Assembly: GCA_026261815.1 (NCBI GenBank)
Contig: JAMPIT010000539.1
Coordinates: 5,286,501-5,350,500 of the forward strand
Length of the DNA: 64,000 nt
From: Monarcha castaneiventris obscurior
Taxonomy: Eukaryota > Chordata > Aves > Passeriformes > Monarchidae
Direction of reading: 5' to 3'
Made by a program: the position numbers and the translations under genes. This document shows, one piece after another, positions 40,870 to 53,644 of the stretch; position 1 is the first letter of the stretch, and the number at the start of each line of letters is the position of its first letter. The notes beneath the pieces are model-generated. The model did no database searches. It saw nothing but the letters and a program-made list of their open reading frames with translations, and was not told the DNA's origin.

Positions 40870-41012
40870 CCCTGAGATATTCTTAGATGTGGTCTTTATG
40901 TTTTAACTTCAGGCATTATGTTTATTCTTAATTAACTTAAATTGTCTTAAACTGATTAAACATAAATCAGTCAGATTAGTTATTATGTGTGAAGAGAGCA
41001 GGATGATGAAAA
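40870..41012 (+). repeat. Direct repeat pair, copy 1 (143 bases)
   Basis: Aligns to 44485-44631 in the same orientation with one 4-base gap and 12 substitutions by my count (about 92% identity). Weaker similarity continues to about 41050. The left border at CCCTGAGA is sharp: sequences upstream of the two copies are unrelated. It is AT-rich, has no TG...CA ends, no poly(A) tail and no open frame. A TTAATTAA site (TTATTTAA in copy 2) lies in the middle. I do not recognise it as a known family. Confidence 0.85.
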
Positions 41013-41410
41013 GAGCCCAGAATATGATAAACTTGGAGGATACATCTGCCTTTTACATCAGAAGGAAACTTTTCACCCCTTTTTTCTTAATTTTTCTCTG
41101 AATTGTCTCCAGCTGCACGATTTGTTTCAGGCTGTTTTTATTACAGAGGACTGCCATAAATTAGCACCAGGCACTGAGAGTTTGTGGGGAGGTGTGTTTC
41201 TAAAAAGCGTTTTTTTTTTTTTAATAGAAAAGCTCAACACTTATTAATAAGTTTGCGTCAGGTGTTTTTAAAAGTTTGACGACTTTTCTGAATAGAAGCT
41301 TATTTTCTGTCTGCAAAACCAATAATAAAATACTGTTGGTGCAAGAGGCATCTTTTTCGTGTTTGCCCTGCGTGCTCTGTGCCTAAGTTCAGAATCTCTG
41401 TGCATGTGTG
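41013..41410. other. Noncoding DNA with a T run
   Basis: Unique sequence containing a run of 13 T residues (41210-41222) and, just after it, a TTATTAATAA palindrome. No gene was recognised. Confidence 0.5.
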
Positions 41411-41715
41411 AATTCAGCAAGTGCCAGTTAAGAGTTCAGTCAGCTTCTATGTCATTGCTTTCTCCCTCAGTGGGAAGCCAACCTCCGAGGCTCTGAACAT
41501 CTGCTGCCGTGCAGCACAACGACAGTGCTGGTGTCAGAGTGTAGCCCTGCTGCTGGAATTAGGGACAGCTCTATCCTCCTTTAGCATATGGCAACATGTG
41601 TTCTCATCAGTCATTTATCTGCTAATATGTGCCCACGTCTGAATGGTAATGAGGGGGAGAGGGGATGAGTGAAAGCCTGCCCTTGGATGCGGAGAGTTCT
41701 TGGGAATCATCACAC
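41411..41715. promoter_or_regulatory. Candidate regulatory block
   Basis: Non-repetitive sequence of medium GC with an unusual density of CpG for this window, GCTAATATG- and GGTAATGAG-type homeodomain cores and CATATG/CAACATGTG E-box-like sites. It stands out from the AT-rich DNA on both sides. The call rests on composition only. Confidence 0.22.
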
Positions 41716-44484
41716 ACAAGGTTAAATAAAGATCAGCTGGAATGAGTTGCTCCCAGAAGTCCACATTGCACACTTAGTACTAATTTCTACAGGTAATTGA
41801 AACTCTCCTAACATTTCTGTCAGTTTCTATGGTCAGTTCTGGTACTGCCACTATAAGGGGCATGTTTAAGTAACTGGTAGCAACCAGGATCATGTCCATG
41901 AAACATTGACTAAAAGCTCTCAGTTGAATGAACTCTGTATTCAAAAAACCCATTAGATTTTACTTTAATAATGGAAAAGGAACAGTGTTCTTTCTTTGGT
42001 AAATACTTAAACATGTATGGAAACAGTCAACAGCTTTACTGATATTTGTTCCTGATTGATGATAAGATAAGAAGATGGATAAAACAAAAGTATCCTCTTC
42101 AAATACTTTATCTGAGCAGTTATGAAAAATAAATATGACATAGTCACAAAGGTAAATTATTTCAAGGTTATACGACAACACTAATGGCTCTTCACATTGC
42201 TTTGTTTTCTCCTTCCAAGACTGAACAGTGTGGACACTTTCGTGTATTTCTATAAATTGATGTGGTTGAAGTTACGTAAACATTTGCCATAATATAATTG
42301 ACTGTATCACACTGGAGCTCATGTTTGGGGGCTCTGCTAGATGTTAAATTGGAAGAAATGTGGAACTGGTCCAAAACCAGAAAAGAGCTGTAATCTCGAC
42401 TCCATTACAATTTTAAGTGTTTTTTTATATAATCAGGACATAGGTTTGAATAAATGTCAACAGACCTGATACAAGATTTCCCACAGGTGTGTGTCAAGAT
42501 CAAGTCCTTAGAGAACAATCCAGCTCCTCTTATAATGGATAGCAAGCTTTCCATCACCATTAATTATTTCTGTATTGCACCCTGTTTCCAAGTGTGCTCA
42601 TCTAAAGTCCTACAGAGAACCCTTTTACTAGAAAAAGCCATACTTGCACAGGTGATGTCAACCTTTGTGTGAAAGATCAGCCCAGTGGGAATAAAAAAAA
42701 AATATATAACTTGTTGCAATAATGGAGCTTTTTCTGCTACTGCTTGACTGAGGAACACACTCAAGTTACCTTGATCATGGACACTGTTCCTGCATTAAAT
42801 CAATTGCTGTTCCTTTGTACATACTCCATGACATTGAAGTTTGCTCCTCAAACTATTCTAATGTTTAATGCTTAAATTAGTCTGCTCTGTTTAAATGACA
42901 CTTTTGGCTTTGTACTCGGGAAATGATTTTGCAGTAAAAATGAAGGACAGCAGAATAACCGAGGTCTCTCAACTCCAGAAGATCCCTGAGACAATCCTGA
43001 GTTTTAATATGATACTAGAATTTTTTATACAATTATATCCAGAATTTTTAATATTTCTAATTGTAATTCTGGTATTTCAGAAGATGATTTCCCAAAGAAG
43101 AGTAAGTTTTAGAATATTGTATAAAATTCAAGTAATCAGTTTGAATAGACTTAGGGCAGCAAAGATGTGTAAAGAAAAGTTCACAGAAATGTGATGCCTT
43201 GGGGAATGAAGTTCCCACACACTTTTTCTTGGTGGCAGCTCCGGTTAAAATGTCCTCTGGCTTCAGCATCTTTCCAGTGATCCCTCAGCTGGGATAACAT
43301 ATGGAACCTGTTGCTGAATAGGAATTTGCCTGAGTTTGTAATGACCAACCTTTTTTTTTTTTTTTGTTTCTGTTGTCCCAGGACAAACAAACAGGAGGTG
43401 GAATAGAGGTAAGAGTTCATATTTAAAGATGTAGGGAAGGGGAACTGCATGGGATGAAACAAAAGACCTTAGGATAAATGACCACATTGAATTCTGCATT
43501 TTTTTTCCTGTTTGCTTATTACATTGGTATCCATTTTCCCTTTGAAAGGATTTTTAAGCAAATCAGGCTATCTTGTGTCAGCTCCACAGGACAAAGAGTG
43601 GCTGCCACATGTTACAAGTGAAGGTGCCTGCTGGAGTCCAGGGTGCCTTGGTGTCATTTTGCACTGCTGTGCTCTGTTGGGAAAGAGTAAATTGAAGCTG
43701 CATAAGAAGGACGTTCTGGAAACTCTCTTTAACATAGAAGAGCACTTTATGTTAGCCAAGTCTTTCAATGCTGCCAAAGGAGGAAATCCTATCCCCACTT
43801 GTTCATTCCAGCCACCACTTTTTGTTTACACAAGCGTGATCTATGTAATAAACCCTGGAGTAAAAACCCCAGAGTCTGGAAACCAATGTGTATTTATTTT
43901 GCCAGGTGAGTCGTAACTGGGATCAGTTCCCTGAGCAGCTACTTGAACATTTCTTCTGGTAGAAGGGAGGGTTTTGTGGGGATGTGGAGGGCTTTGAGCA
44001 GCAACATTGGCTTACAACAGCTTTCAGTGCTCAGGGAGCTGTGCATACATTGCTCAAGGAAGGACTGGCAGCTTGCTTTAAAACTAGTAAGCAAATGGAG
44101 AAAAGCTGACCCTAGCCTGGGATTTGGCCTCACTGTATCTCTTGCATTTGTAAATCAGTGCTACACAGATTAGTGCATGCATCACCTAGCCCACAAAGGA
44201 GATATAGGAGTGTGTTCTCTCTGCCAAGCACTGAGTTTTGTGGTACTTCCATTAACTGAGTTAAAAATACAGCCCAAAGCATGAATCCAGGATAAATACC
44301 AGATGCAGAGAGTAAAAGATGTGCTCCAGTCTATCTTTTATCTGGACATCTGCAGTTTCATGATTCTTTCCTAGCTTGTTTTTGTTAACCCAACTTTATA
44401 TCACACACAGCTTCTTTTTGTGCTTTATCCATTGATGCTCCCTCTGGGGCAGTCTGTCCCTGCCTGTGTGCTGAGAGCACACTT
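41716..44484. other. Noncoding DNA between the direct repeat copies
   Basis: Unique sequence with a run of 15 T residues (43351-43365) that forms a strong pyrimidine tract before an acceptor-like CCCAG at 43377-43381. The plus strand then has a 134-codon open frame (43512-43916) running past a CAG/GTGAGT donor-like site (GT at 43906). No retroviral or transposase-like protein was found between the two direct repeats. Confidence 0.45.
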
Positions 44485-44631
44485 CCCTGAGATACTCTTA
44501 TTTAGATGTGGTCTTTGTGTTTTAACTTAAGGAATTATGTTTATTCTTATTTAACTTAAATTGTCTTAAACAGCTTAAACACCAACCAGACAGATTAGTT
44601 ATTATGTGTGAAGAGAGCAGGGTGATGAAAA
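44485..44631 (+). repeat. Direct repeat pair, copy 2 (147 bases)
   Basis: Second copy of the 40870-41012 element, 3.6 kb downstream, same orientation, about 92% identical. A 4-base insertion lies near its left end. Past 44631 similarity resumes weakly to about 44660 after a gap of about 10 bases. Confidence 0.85.
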
Positions 44632-46439
44632 AAGTCTATGCATTAGGATATGTCTGCAGTTCCTGCATCTCCCTGGATTATTTTCCCTGTTCACTCCTTG
44701 AAATTAAGGATACATTTAAAGGGATGGGAGCTATATGGAATCGTGTCTTCAGTTTGTATCCATGTTGCATCCTTGTATCATGTGCCATGAAGATAGTGAA
44801 GACAAAACAGATTAACATGTTTTCCTGGTCCTCACATTTATTAGTCATCTACAATTAAAGAATGTTGATCTGATGGGGTAAGTGGTCAGCTCCAGCGGCA
44901 CATTTCCAATTTCTCTCACCTCATTATATTACTGCAAGGAGAAAGCAGTCAAATTCTTTTTATACTATTATATATTTCAAAGAATAGCATTCTTGCCCGG
45001 GTTGAGACTTTGACAAGTTTCAGTGCCATTCGAGTTCTTTATGCTTGAGGTATAAACCGAGGCAGGGAATAAAGGATTTTCATAATAGAAATGCTCTCAC
45101 ACCACATTAATTGTATCAGCATGAACTGTGGCACTACAATCAAGGTTGTTTTAATTTGACTGAAAATGAATAGATTACTGTGAATCAATTGCAATCTAAT
45201 AAGGGTCTTATTGTAAAACCTACTGATAAGATGGAGTGGAATTGTTCTGAACTGTGCTCCTGGGAGAGAGATTTCAAAAGAACTTAATGCTGCCTTTTCT
45301 AAATCTTTGATCAGTGATACTAATGGAAATACAGGCACACCTATCTCTCAGTGTTTCCACTTTTCATTAAACTGTTGCCAGATTATTACTAAAAGAGAAT
45401 TCTCTTCCTTAAAGCTTTATTCTGAGAAGAACTGAGCTGCTCCTGGGTAGAGCTGTGTTCCCTAAAGTCCTATTGTCTGTACAGGAAGCTGAGGGTGCTT
45501 AGCAATTCACAGAATGTGGCTCATGAGCACAGAGAAAGAGGTGAGTAGATTGTTTAAGATGCCTAAAACAGGAGTGATTCATCCCAGTCTTAAACAGTTG
45601 TTTTCAGGTGGACTCTAAAACCAGCCCATTTCTGCATGTTCCCAAAATGTTGTCTAAATAACTGTGTTTTGACTAAATGCCTCACTTTTTTCATGGCTAA
45701 AATTAGGAGGGAATAAGAATCACAGCACATTTTAGTGAAAATGCTTTTACTCAGACTATTGGTAACCTGAGCCCTGGATTGCTTCAGATTTCCTTGGTAA
45801 AAGACCACATGCTGAAGGTTAAGTTACAAGTAATCAAACCTTGTCTGTGTGTTCAATCTTCCCCCAGAAAGAATCCAATGTGAACTTTATAAACTCACAC
45901 CTGATCACAAAAAATGTAACACACATTTGAATTTTCAGGGATTATTCTGTTATCCCTCAGGCTTTTTTATTAATGCTGCTAGTTAAGAGTTCAAAATTTC
46001 TATTTCTTGACTAGAAATATGAAATCTGTTTTCCTAGTATTTTAGACACACATTGTGACAGCTTTTCTATGTTGCTGAATGTATTGATTCTGAAAGTTTT
46101 GTAAGTGGATGTTTGACTAAGCATTTGTGCCATCAAAGCTGTATTTGTCATTTGCTATTTTGAAGCAAAAAAAAAATCAAATGGAAAGCAAATTGGCATG
46201 TATAAAAGTATCAGGGATATTCATAGATAGAATTAATAATGATGACAGCATTTGAAAGCATTTTGACTTCTACTTGCAGATGTTAACCTAAACTTTAAAC
46301 TGTCAGAGTTCAGGCAAAGGACTGTGTGAGTTGTCTTGATTAGTTTCCCTTTGCTGTTACAGGCTTTTTCTGCCTTCTTTTGAAGGACCCAGTACTGAAC
46401 ACTGTCAGATGCAAAGTATTGGAATATATGCAAGACAGT
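44632..46439. other. Unique AT-rich noncoding DNA
   Basis: No gene, RNA or repeat family was recognised. Open frames are short and unremarkable. Confidence 0.5.
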
Positions 46440-46490
46440 TTATACCAGGATGGCAGATCCTATGATCCTAGAGGCTTTTTCTAATTTGCA
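46440..46490 (+). mobile_element. Possible 3' tail fragment of a CR1 LINE, plus strand
   Basis: A short stretch resembles the terminal part of CR1 elements: a GATCCTAGAGG sequence, then a TTTTTC(T/C)AA stretch and an AATTCT step like the usual 3' end. The match is only about 40 bases, diverged, and followed by a T-rich tract. It could be chance. Confidence 0.27.
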
Positions 46491-48720
46491 ATTCTCATAT
46501 ATTTCTTTTTTTTTTCTTTTTTCCCAAGCCCCAGTCACACTGTCAAGGAGAAGAAATAACTCTCTGTGATTTAGCCAACCAAATATGTCAGAAATCATGA
46601 AAAATGACTGGTCCTATAGCCAGTGATCAAAGAAAAGGAAAGGGAAGGAAAATTATATACCCAGACTATCTGGCAAACACTTATTGATAGGAAACGCATT
46701 TGTTGTACTTAGGAACATTTTATGAATGATTCATAAACAGGGTAGTGGTAGGTTCTGAAGCAAGTAGAATCAGTAGAAAATAAGTTTAAAAACCTTGAAA
46801 AAACTATGTTTGATATTCTCAGATTAATCACTTAACTGAGACTCTATGGTTCAAATCAGCACTTAATTCAGACAATCATATTCATCTGAATTGCTTTGAA
46901 CTGATGTATTTATTATCTACACAGTGAGGCAGGATGCTAAGGAACAGGATTTTCTTTTCATCATCTCTGATTCAGAATTATTCAGTTACGTTTTGCTCAG
47001 GTATTTTGTCATTTCCGACTTCTGATCCTAATCAGAGCCAAAAGAATAAAAGGTACAAGAAAATGCAATCAAATTTAAATTTAGTTACAACGTAGCCAAC
47101 TAAAGACAGGAATATGTTTTATTTTAAATTAACATGCTTGCTTATCTCCTGCTTATAGCATCCTTCAATGACAGACTTTGATGTCATTTGCTACAAGTGT
47201 TGTTCCTGTTTTAGCTCTGTGGCTTAACCCTGTTTCAAGCTGAGCATATGCGTTAGTGGCCACAGAACTGGAGTCAGTGTCATTCCTCCCAGCAGCTCTG
47301 GAGGTATTTCACATTTCCTAGCTACCCTGGGAATACTGCACATGATGCTGCCAAACCTCCCTTGCTCTGGGAAAAGCCTGTCATTCCAGATCTCTGCTGA
47401 TTATTGCAGAGCACCAAGTCGTTTAAGAAGATAGTCACGAAATGTTGGCTTTTTCTTCATAATTAATTTATTTATTCTTTATCCATAATAGCTGCTCATT
47501 CCAAACACTTCTTACTTGTTGAGAAAGCTCCATCACTCACAGATGCTGTATAGATTTTTAATTTTCTCCTGTAAATGTTACATGATGCCTGTCAATTACC
47601 ACTTTGGTCTAAGGCTTTAGGAATTAGATCAGCCTCATTAAAGTAGAACAAAGTAATTTCAAAGTAAACTGAATATTTTGTGCTGGGCAACAGAAAAAAA
47701 AAAAAGATACACTAATCTAAAATTGCCATTTTCATATTGATCAGCCAGGCTTTCTTTCCTTGAAATGCTTCCTAAATGCATTTCCATTCAAATTAGGTAT
47801 GGCCATAACTACTGTTGGCAGCTGTTAATGGGCAACAGAGTGTTTCATGTCAGAGCCTGGCCTTGACACTTGCATCTAGCTTTGTGTTCCAGCTCCCCAG
47901 CAATCTTATGTTTGTGGAAGATTAAAGTTTGGTCCCTTCTAGGGGCCTCTTTCATATTAATGATAAGAATTTAAATGCATTCCTCAACATATGTGAAAGT
48001 CCATGGGAGCAGAATAGATTCTGTTTTAAATGTGGACATTATTAAAGTTAATCACATATTAACACTTTATTGAATAAAGATGGATGTAACTGTTGCTCAG
48101 ATATTTCCCTGACTCAGTGATTTGGGTTGATCCATTACCATGTAAGGCCACCTGTGAGTTTTATATGTAAATCTGAAGCCTGTGAATCTTTGGGACAGAA
48201 CAGAAATGTGTTGTGGGCTTTAAGAGTCAATGTGAAAGCTTTAGGATAATGTTGTTTACATTGTTTGCAAAATAACCACAGTAGCTCCATATTCTATCTA
48301 GTCCAGATGGATAAAATCTCTCAGGGACATTTGTTTTTATGGCCTCTAACTTATTATTCTAATGCCTAACTTTTATGAGGCAAACTCATTATTTTTAGCA
48401 GTCTTTTACTATCTCTTAAATGCAGTGAAAGGCAAAAGAGGACCACAAATCTGTTATATTTAAAGCTACTGAACCAAATGTCAACAATTACCATAGACCT
48501 TGTGCATTCTTAAATAAAAATAAGGGTAACTGTCTCTTGACCAAGGCTTTTACCCTCTGAATAAAGCTCAGACGTTATACTGAAGGCTTTGTCTCTATTA
48601 TTGACTCAGTGATGGTTGGTGATAATGTTCCATCAGGTTGTGCTAAAACCAGCGTGATTTGGCTCTGAGTTCAGCCCAATACATGCAGTGTTTTAGAGCT
48701 GCTAAAAAATCAGAAGACAG
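46491..48720. other. Unique AT-rich noncoding DNA
   Basis: T-rich at 46500-46525 and with an A run near 47694-47705. The 47800-48010 part is motif-rich and non-repetitive (CAGCTGTTAATGG, CATATTAATGATAA). Nothing coding was recognised. Confidence 0.45.
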
Positions 48721-49530
48721 ACACAGAACCATACGAACAGGGTTGATGTGACCTCAGGAGGTCAGTGGTTTCCTTTACTAATCCCAGACAGATTCAACTC
48801 TACCTGAACAATGTTTGACAGCCATTTGTCCAACCTGTTTTCAAAATAGCCTGTTGATGCAGAATCCATCTTCTCTCAACAGTTGTGTTTCAGCTCTTAA
48901 TTCTCTTGACATTCAGCATGCTCTTAATGCAGAGGATAAATCTCCCTCGTGGTAACTTAAATCTGTTACTGTCCTGGAGAACACATCGGTGCTTTCCTCT
49001 CTTTGCCAACCTCTTGGTGACATCAGCTGTCATTGGAAGTAAATACTCATTTCCCCCCTTGGTCTTCCTCCATCCAAATAAAAGCATTACTTTCCAGCTT
49101 TCTTCAGAGGTTTTGTTGGAAATGTCTTGGGTTTTTCTCCTTTTTGAACTTTCTACAGTTGATCCAGCCCTAATGTTGTGCCCAAATCTGATGTAGTACT
49201 CCCGCTGAGCCCCACTGATGTTGCAGGCTTCAGGTATCTTATGCACAACATTCCCACACACATCTCCTGGTAGGTTATGGCCCTGTGGACACTGTTCCAT
49301 TTTTGGTCCATTAATTCTCAGATCACCTTCTGTAGAACCATTTCTATCATTCTACCTTGTAGCTGTGTGTCACCTTGTGGCCAACACTGAATTACTGATT
49401 GTTTTACTGATTCTACCACATCCTTTCAAATTCCATTCCTGTCCTCTAAAGTGCTTCCCATCCCTCTCTAAATGTTATCATCTTCATATTAAAGTGCTTT
49501 CTATTCTGCCATCTAAATCATCAACAATGA
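48721..49530 (-). mobile_element. Ancient CR1/L3-like LINE fragment, minus strand
   Basis: The plus strand matches, at low identity but in colinear order, the antisense of the 3' part of amniote CR1 elements. It begins with the tail-like block (ACACAGAACC... then GACCTCAGGAGGTCA at 48751-48765). It continues with TTTGTCCAACCTGTTTTCAA, the AATCTCCCTCG block near 48940-48950 and the GTTGTGCCCAAATCTG block near 49175. It ends with the block before the catalytic region (CCATCTAAATCATCAACAAT, about 49510-49528). Many indels break all frames, so the 136-codon minus-strand frame at 48890-49300 is fortuitous. The divergence is far greater than for the CR1 at 32.5 kb and suggests an insertion old enough to be shared by many bird lineages. 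Confidence 0.75.
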
Positions 49531-51136
49531 ACCTTGGTGTCTAGAGCACAATATGGATTTAGGATGGCAGAGCTCTGCTAATGACAATCTTGAACCAGTT
49601 CTTTGTGGGATCCAGTTTGTTTCTCAAATAGTTTATTTGTTCCACTTTTACCTTTATTATTTACTTGTGGAGTACAAGTGTTCAGTGCTCTGAGAACTGG
49701 CATGTCCTGGTAAGTCTCACATGGCAATGCAGACGAGGAATGGCACATTTTGAGCTGACTAGAATGAAAAGATTCCTATTCCTTATGAAAGTGGAAGCCA
49801 CTTTGGAGGTTTGGCAGGGTCAATACTGAGTGAAGAACAGGTGGGCCTGAACATGAATGATTGGGTTTCTCAGATCTGTTAATACTAGAAGAACATCTTG
49901 ATCATTTGTGAACCAATTCTGTTGGGGTAAAACAAATCCACAGCTCCACTGCCTACTTGCATGTGCAGCACAGACATTATTATGTCTTATTAATACTTTA
50001 AAAATGTATTTGTCATCCTTTCAAATTTTCACTTTCACATCTTGATACAGGATTCCTTGGAAAACGGAAAGATTTTTTTTGTTTTGTAAATAATGCACAT
50101 TATGTCACTAAGATGCAGTTTAAAACAAGTTCATAGCACTTTATGCGGAGTAATATGAAGGAGGGGCTTTTCTCTATTTATCTTGACCGGGACTTTGTCC
50201 CAAAAGTTTGCTAAAAATTGAAAAATGTATGTTTGGGGAGATTTGAATCTTTCTGGCCAAATCAAATTTCTCATGTTTGCCTCCTATAGAATGTTCTCAT
50301 AAGTGAACGTTCTTTAATTTGTAAACAAGGTTTAAGCAGATTTTATTTGCTGTAGAGAAAGATAATATTAATTTTTTTTTTACTATTTATTAATCTTTGT
50401 TCCAAAATATTGAAAGTCTAAAAATATTTTATATTCTTTCGTAAATCATACAAGCCAGGACATTTACATCCTTTTACATAATCAGACCATGATAATATGA
50501 ATGAAGAATACTGCAAGTAATTACGAATATATATTTCTGGAAAGTTGTACCATAGCGATTTTTCAGATAAAGTTTTATTAAAACTGAAAAAAGCCATTTA
50601 ATCATTTCCTCACAAATGTTTGGTACTGAGTACTGCTGAAGCTGTATCAGCAATTTGTTGTGAAACAGCATTAAATGTGAAAGCAAACCAATATGAACCC
50701 AAGGAATCCTCTTAGGGAAATTTCTGTTTGGGTGGCAAAAAAGGGTTTGATAAATTTACTTTATCATTCCAAAGAAATTACCTAGTTCAACATCATTTGC
50801 AGTCCAACATAATTAGATCTTGAGTAATGTGTAACTGATTGTATTTGTACTGCAAACAAAACCCAACTGTGGCTGTGTAGATCAGAATATTGATGATTTC
50901 ATATGGAAAAATAGATTAGAGACACAGATGGCTTCAGAGACCACGCTGACACTACAGCTCTCTGAAACTTTACAGCTGCTACCAGCATAATCTTGTGCTT
51001 TTGCAGCTACTGAAAGATGACCAATATGGGACACTGGATTTCTGCTAATTTTGGGAAGGTGCAAAGACGTCCCTAAACCAGAGAGCCTGTAGTTTATGTA
51101 GATACCAGGAAGAGTCAGAGCAAAAGGGTCAGCTTT
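49531..51136. other. Unique AT-rich noncoding DNA
   Basis: No gene or repeat was recognised. T-rich tracts occur near 50075 and 50370. Confidence 0.5.
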
Positions 51137-51260
51137 TTTGTTCCTTGACGTCAGCACTGCGCTCGCTCTTTGCTGAGGGCAGCACTGTGCAAAATGCTAC
51201 TATTTATTCCACACCAGCTCTGAGCTGTTTAATCCTTAATCTCTGGGTTGATGATTTTTT
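51137..51260. promoter_or_regulatory. Candidate regulatory block with a full CRE palindrome
   Basis: A complete TGACGTCA cyclic-AMP response element (51146-51153) is followed by CpG-containing GCGCTCGCTC and a TGCTGAGG site that resembles half a MAF recognition element. Further TTTAATCC- and TTAATCTC-type homeodomain sites follow. CRE octamers with their CpG intact are rare in CpG-depleted vertebrate DNA. Confidence 0.3.
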
Positions 51261-53644
51261 GTCATAAACTCTCAAAACCCAGAATAAATGTCAGAATATT
51301 TTTATATTTGCATTCCTGTGAAAATGTTTTCGCTGCATATTCATCTCAGATTTTGACATTAAAAGTGCCTCCAGTACTCAGAAACACGTCCAGACTAAAT
51401 TCACTTGACAGCTGGATCATAAATGAAAGACAAACTTGATGTTTAGCATCATAAAAATGTTGGTGGGCATTAGCTGATTACTATCAGCTTAATTCAGTGT
51501 ACCAACCTACCTTTGTGTACTGTGCTATGCAAGTCCTTTATAAAAAACTGTAACAGGGAAAAGACAATATTTACAGGTTCAGGTTCAACTATTACTGAAA
51601 GAAATACAACCAATCAATACATGAATGTATTAAAGAACATCTGTGATGCTACCTGCTTAAGTATTTCTCACGCATTGGTATGATGCATGGGGATTTGTAA
51701 GGCCGTTAAGTAAGAGGTTAAATATGCGATGAATTTTTATTTCAGGAAGAGATATAGGAAACAAATACAGCAGAAATTTAATTAGCTGAACGGAATTGTG
51801 CATTTTTAAAATGGTTTTGGCAAAGTACAGAGGAATAGGAAATGAACCGACTTATGTAAGCACAAAACTGATGGACCTGCTCTGAGTTTATACTGAGAAA
51901 GTTTCCTTTGGAGGCGTGTTCAGTTCTTCGGGAAATAAAAAAAAAAGATGGTTAAAAAATATTTGAAACTGCAGAGCAGGGTAGCCCTGGTGATCAGTTG
52001 GACTCAGGGAGAAATCTCAAGACTGAGTTTTGTGTAAAGAAGAAAAGATTAGTCATCATCAATAGTTATTTAACTGTAAGATTGGAAGGCTTTAGAAGAG
52101 ATGAAATGCTTCAAAGAGCTAAGTAAAATGTGAGTTGGTTTGAAAAAGGCAGCTTTTTAGTAAATAATGAATCTATCTTATTAAATGATTAATATTTCCA
52201 CAAACAGATCATTCTTTAATCTATTTAATATAAGCATAGAGGAAACTAATGTCTAGGACTTGGAGCTAGCAAAATCAAAATAAAGTAATAGAGGCAAAGA
52301 GAACTTATATAAGTGTATATAATTAATTATTACTTCCATTTAAATTATTAGTTTACTCTGTCACATACTGCCTTCCATCAGCTCTACCTGCCATTCTACA
52401 GGAAGGCTCTCATTCATAAACTAATCTGAGGGTCCAAAGATTCTTTACACAACAGGAGAAAAAAAAAATTGTAATGGTATTTATTCTTGGTCTTGCTGTC
52501 TTAGAAAGGTGGGATGCACTGTGTATTCTGAAAAATCATCTGTGCTCACACAATAAATCTGACACAAAAACCACCTTAAATTCCTCTTGTCTCTTCAAAT
52601 ATCTGGTATGGGATGTTCAGAGCTGCCAGATTCTGGAAATTCTGAACACAAATAAAAAATTTTCTCAGTCAAAATAGCTATCTTTAGTTTTAAGGTAAAC
52701 TTCTATAAAGCAGCTTCTAGAAAGATAATCTATTTTAACTTTATTGTTTTGTTATGCAAACCAGATTGATTTCAAGAACTGTGGAGCTCAAAGGAGTTGC
52801 TGAGTAATAAGGCCCAGTTCAGTCAACAGAGGCTTGCTGGTTTATATGTTGAGCTGACCAAGAACTTAGTAAGTGATGTGTTTTGTTGAGATTCCCATCT
52901 GGTTTCTCTGTTGTTCAGACTTCAGTTTGTGCTGACATCTCTGTGGAAATGTTCTGAGTTCTGAGAAGGTGAAATGCAGCCATCCCAGTGTTGTGTTTCG
53001 GTGCACTCACAGCTTCTGTAATAACGGGGGCTGCCCAAAGAGGTCATTTCAAACAGAGCCAAGTCAGCTACCTGGCTCATCCTGTATTTCCAGACAAAGT
53101 CCTTAATTCTCTGTAATTTTCTGTCAGTGTGGTGATACCTGCCCTCTGGGTAAGAACTGCAGGAAATCAGTGCTCAGTCAGGTCAGGTCAATCGGGTCAG
53201 TTTAAGGGCACCTCTACTGCTGTGGCATCACAAGAGGCTTGAGGGTCTGTCACAGCATCATAACACAATTGCTCTTCCATTAGAGCAGCCTGCTGAAAAA
53301 GACTTCATGATTACTTCCTTTCTTCACTTCTCTTTTCCCTTTCCTCTCCCTGACAGATCACTTGCCCTAGCACTTTATACAATACTCAGTCTTACTAAAC
53401 ATTTTCCAGCTGAAATGTTCAAAACTCCCACATTTCACAGGCTCAAGTATTAAAGTATTTTATGTTTCTTTGCTAAATGAATGAACTGCAAATACATCCT
53501 CTTATAAAGAGGCTTCTGCCAAGAAGACATTCCCAAGGTATGGCACTTGATTTTAGGACACTTGTAAGTGAAGGATTTTGTTAAAAGCAATTACAATGGT
53601 CTTTCTCATTTTGTAACTGTTTTTGAATTCAAGCTGTATCCATC
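51261..53644. other. Unique AT-rich noncoding DNA
   Basis: No gene or repeat family was recognised. A GGTCAGGTCA-type short repetition lies at about 53176-53202. The 51660-51800 part has retained CpGs and a TTTAATTAGCTGAACGG sequence. Confidence 0.45.

Noticed and set aside
40870..44631. Provirus flanked by two LTRs
   Set aside because: The direct repeats lack TG...CA ends, TATA and poly(A) signals in LTR order, and no gag, pol or env-like sequence lies between them.
48890..49300. 136-codon minus-strand open frame
   Set aside because: It falls inside the ancient CR1 relic, mostly in its 3' untranslated part, and does not match LINE protein sequence.
51146..51175. RE1/NRSF silencer site
   Set aside because: Only a TCAGCAC-like left half is present; the right half does not fit the consensus.
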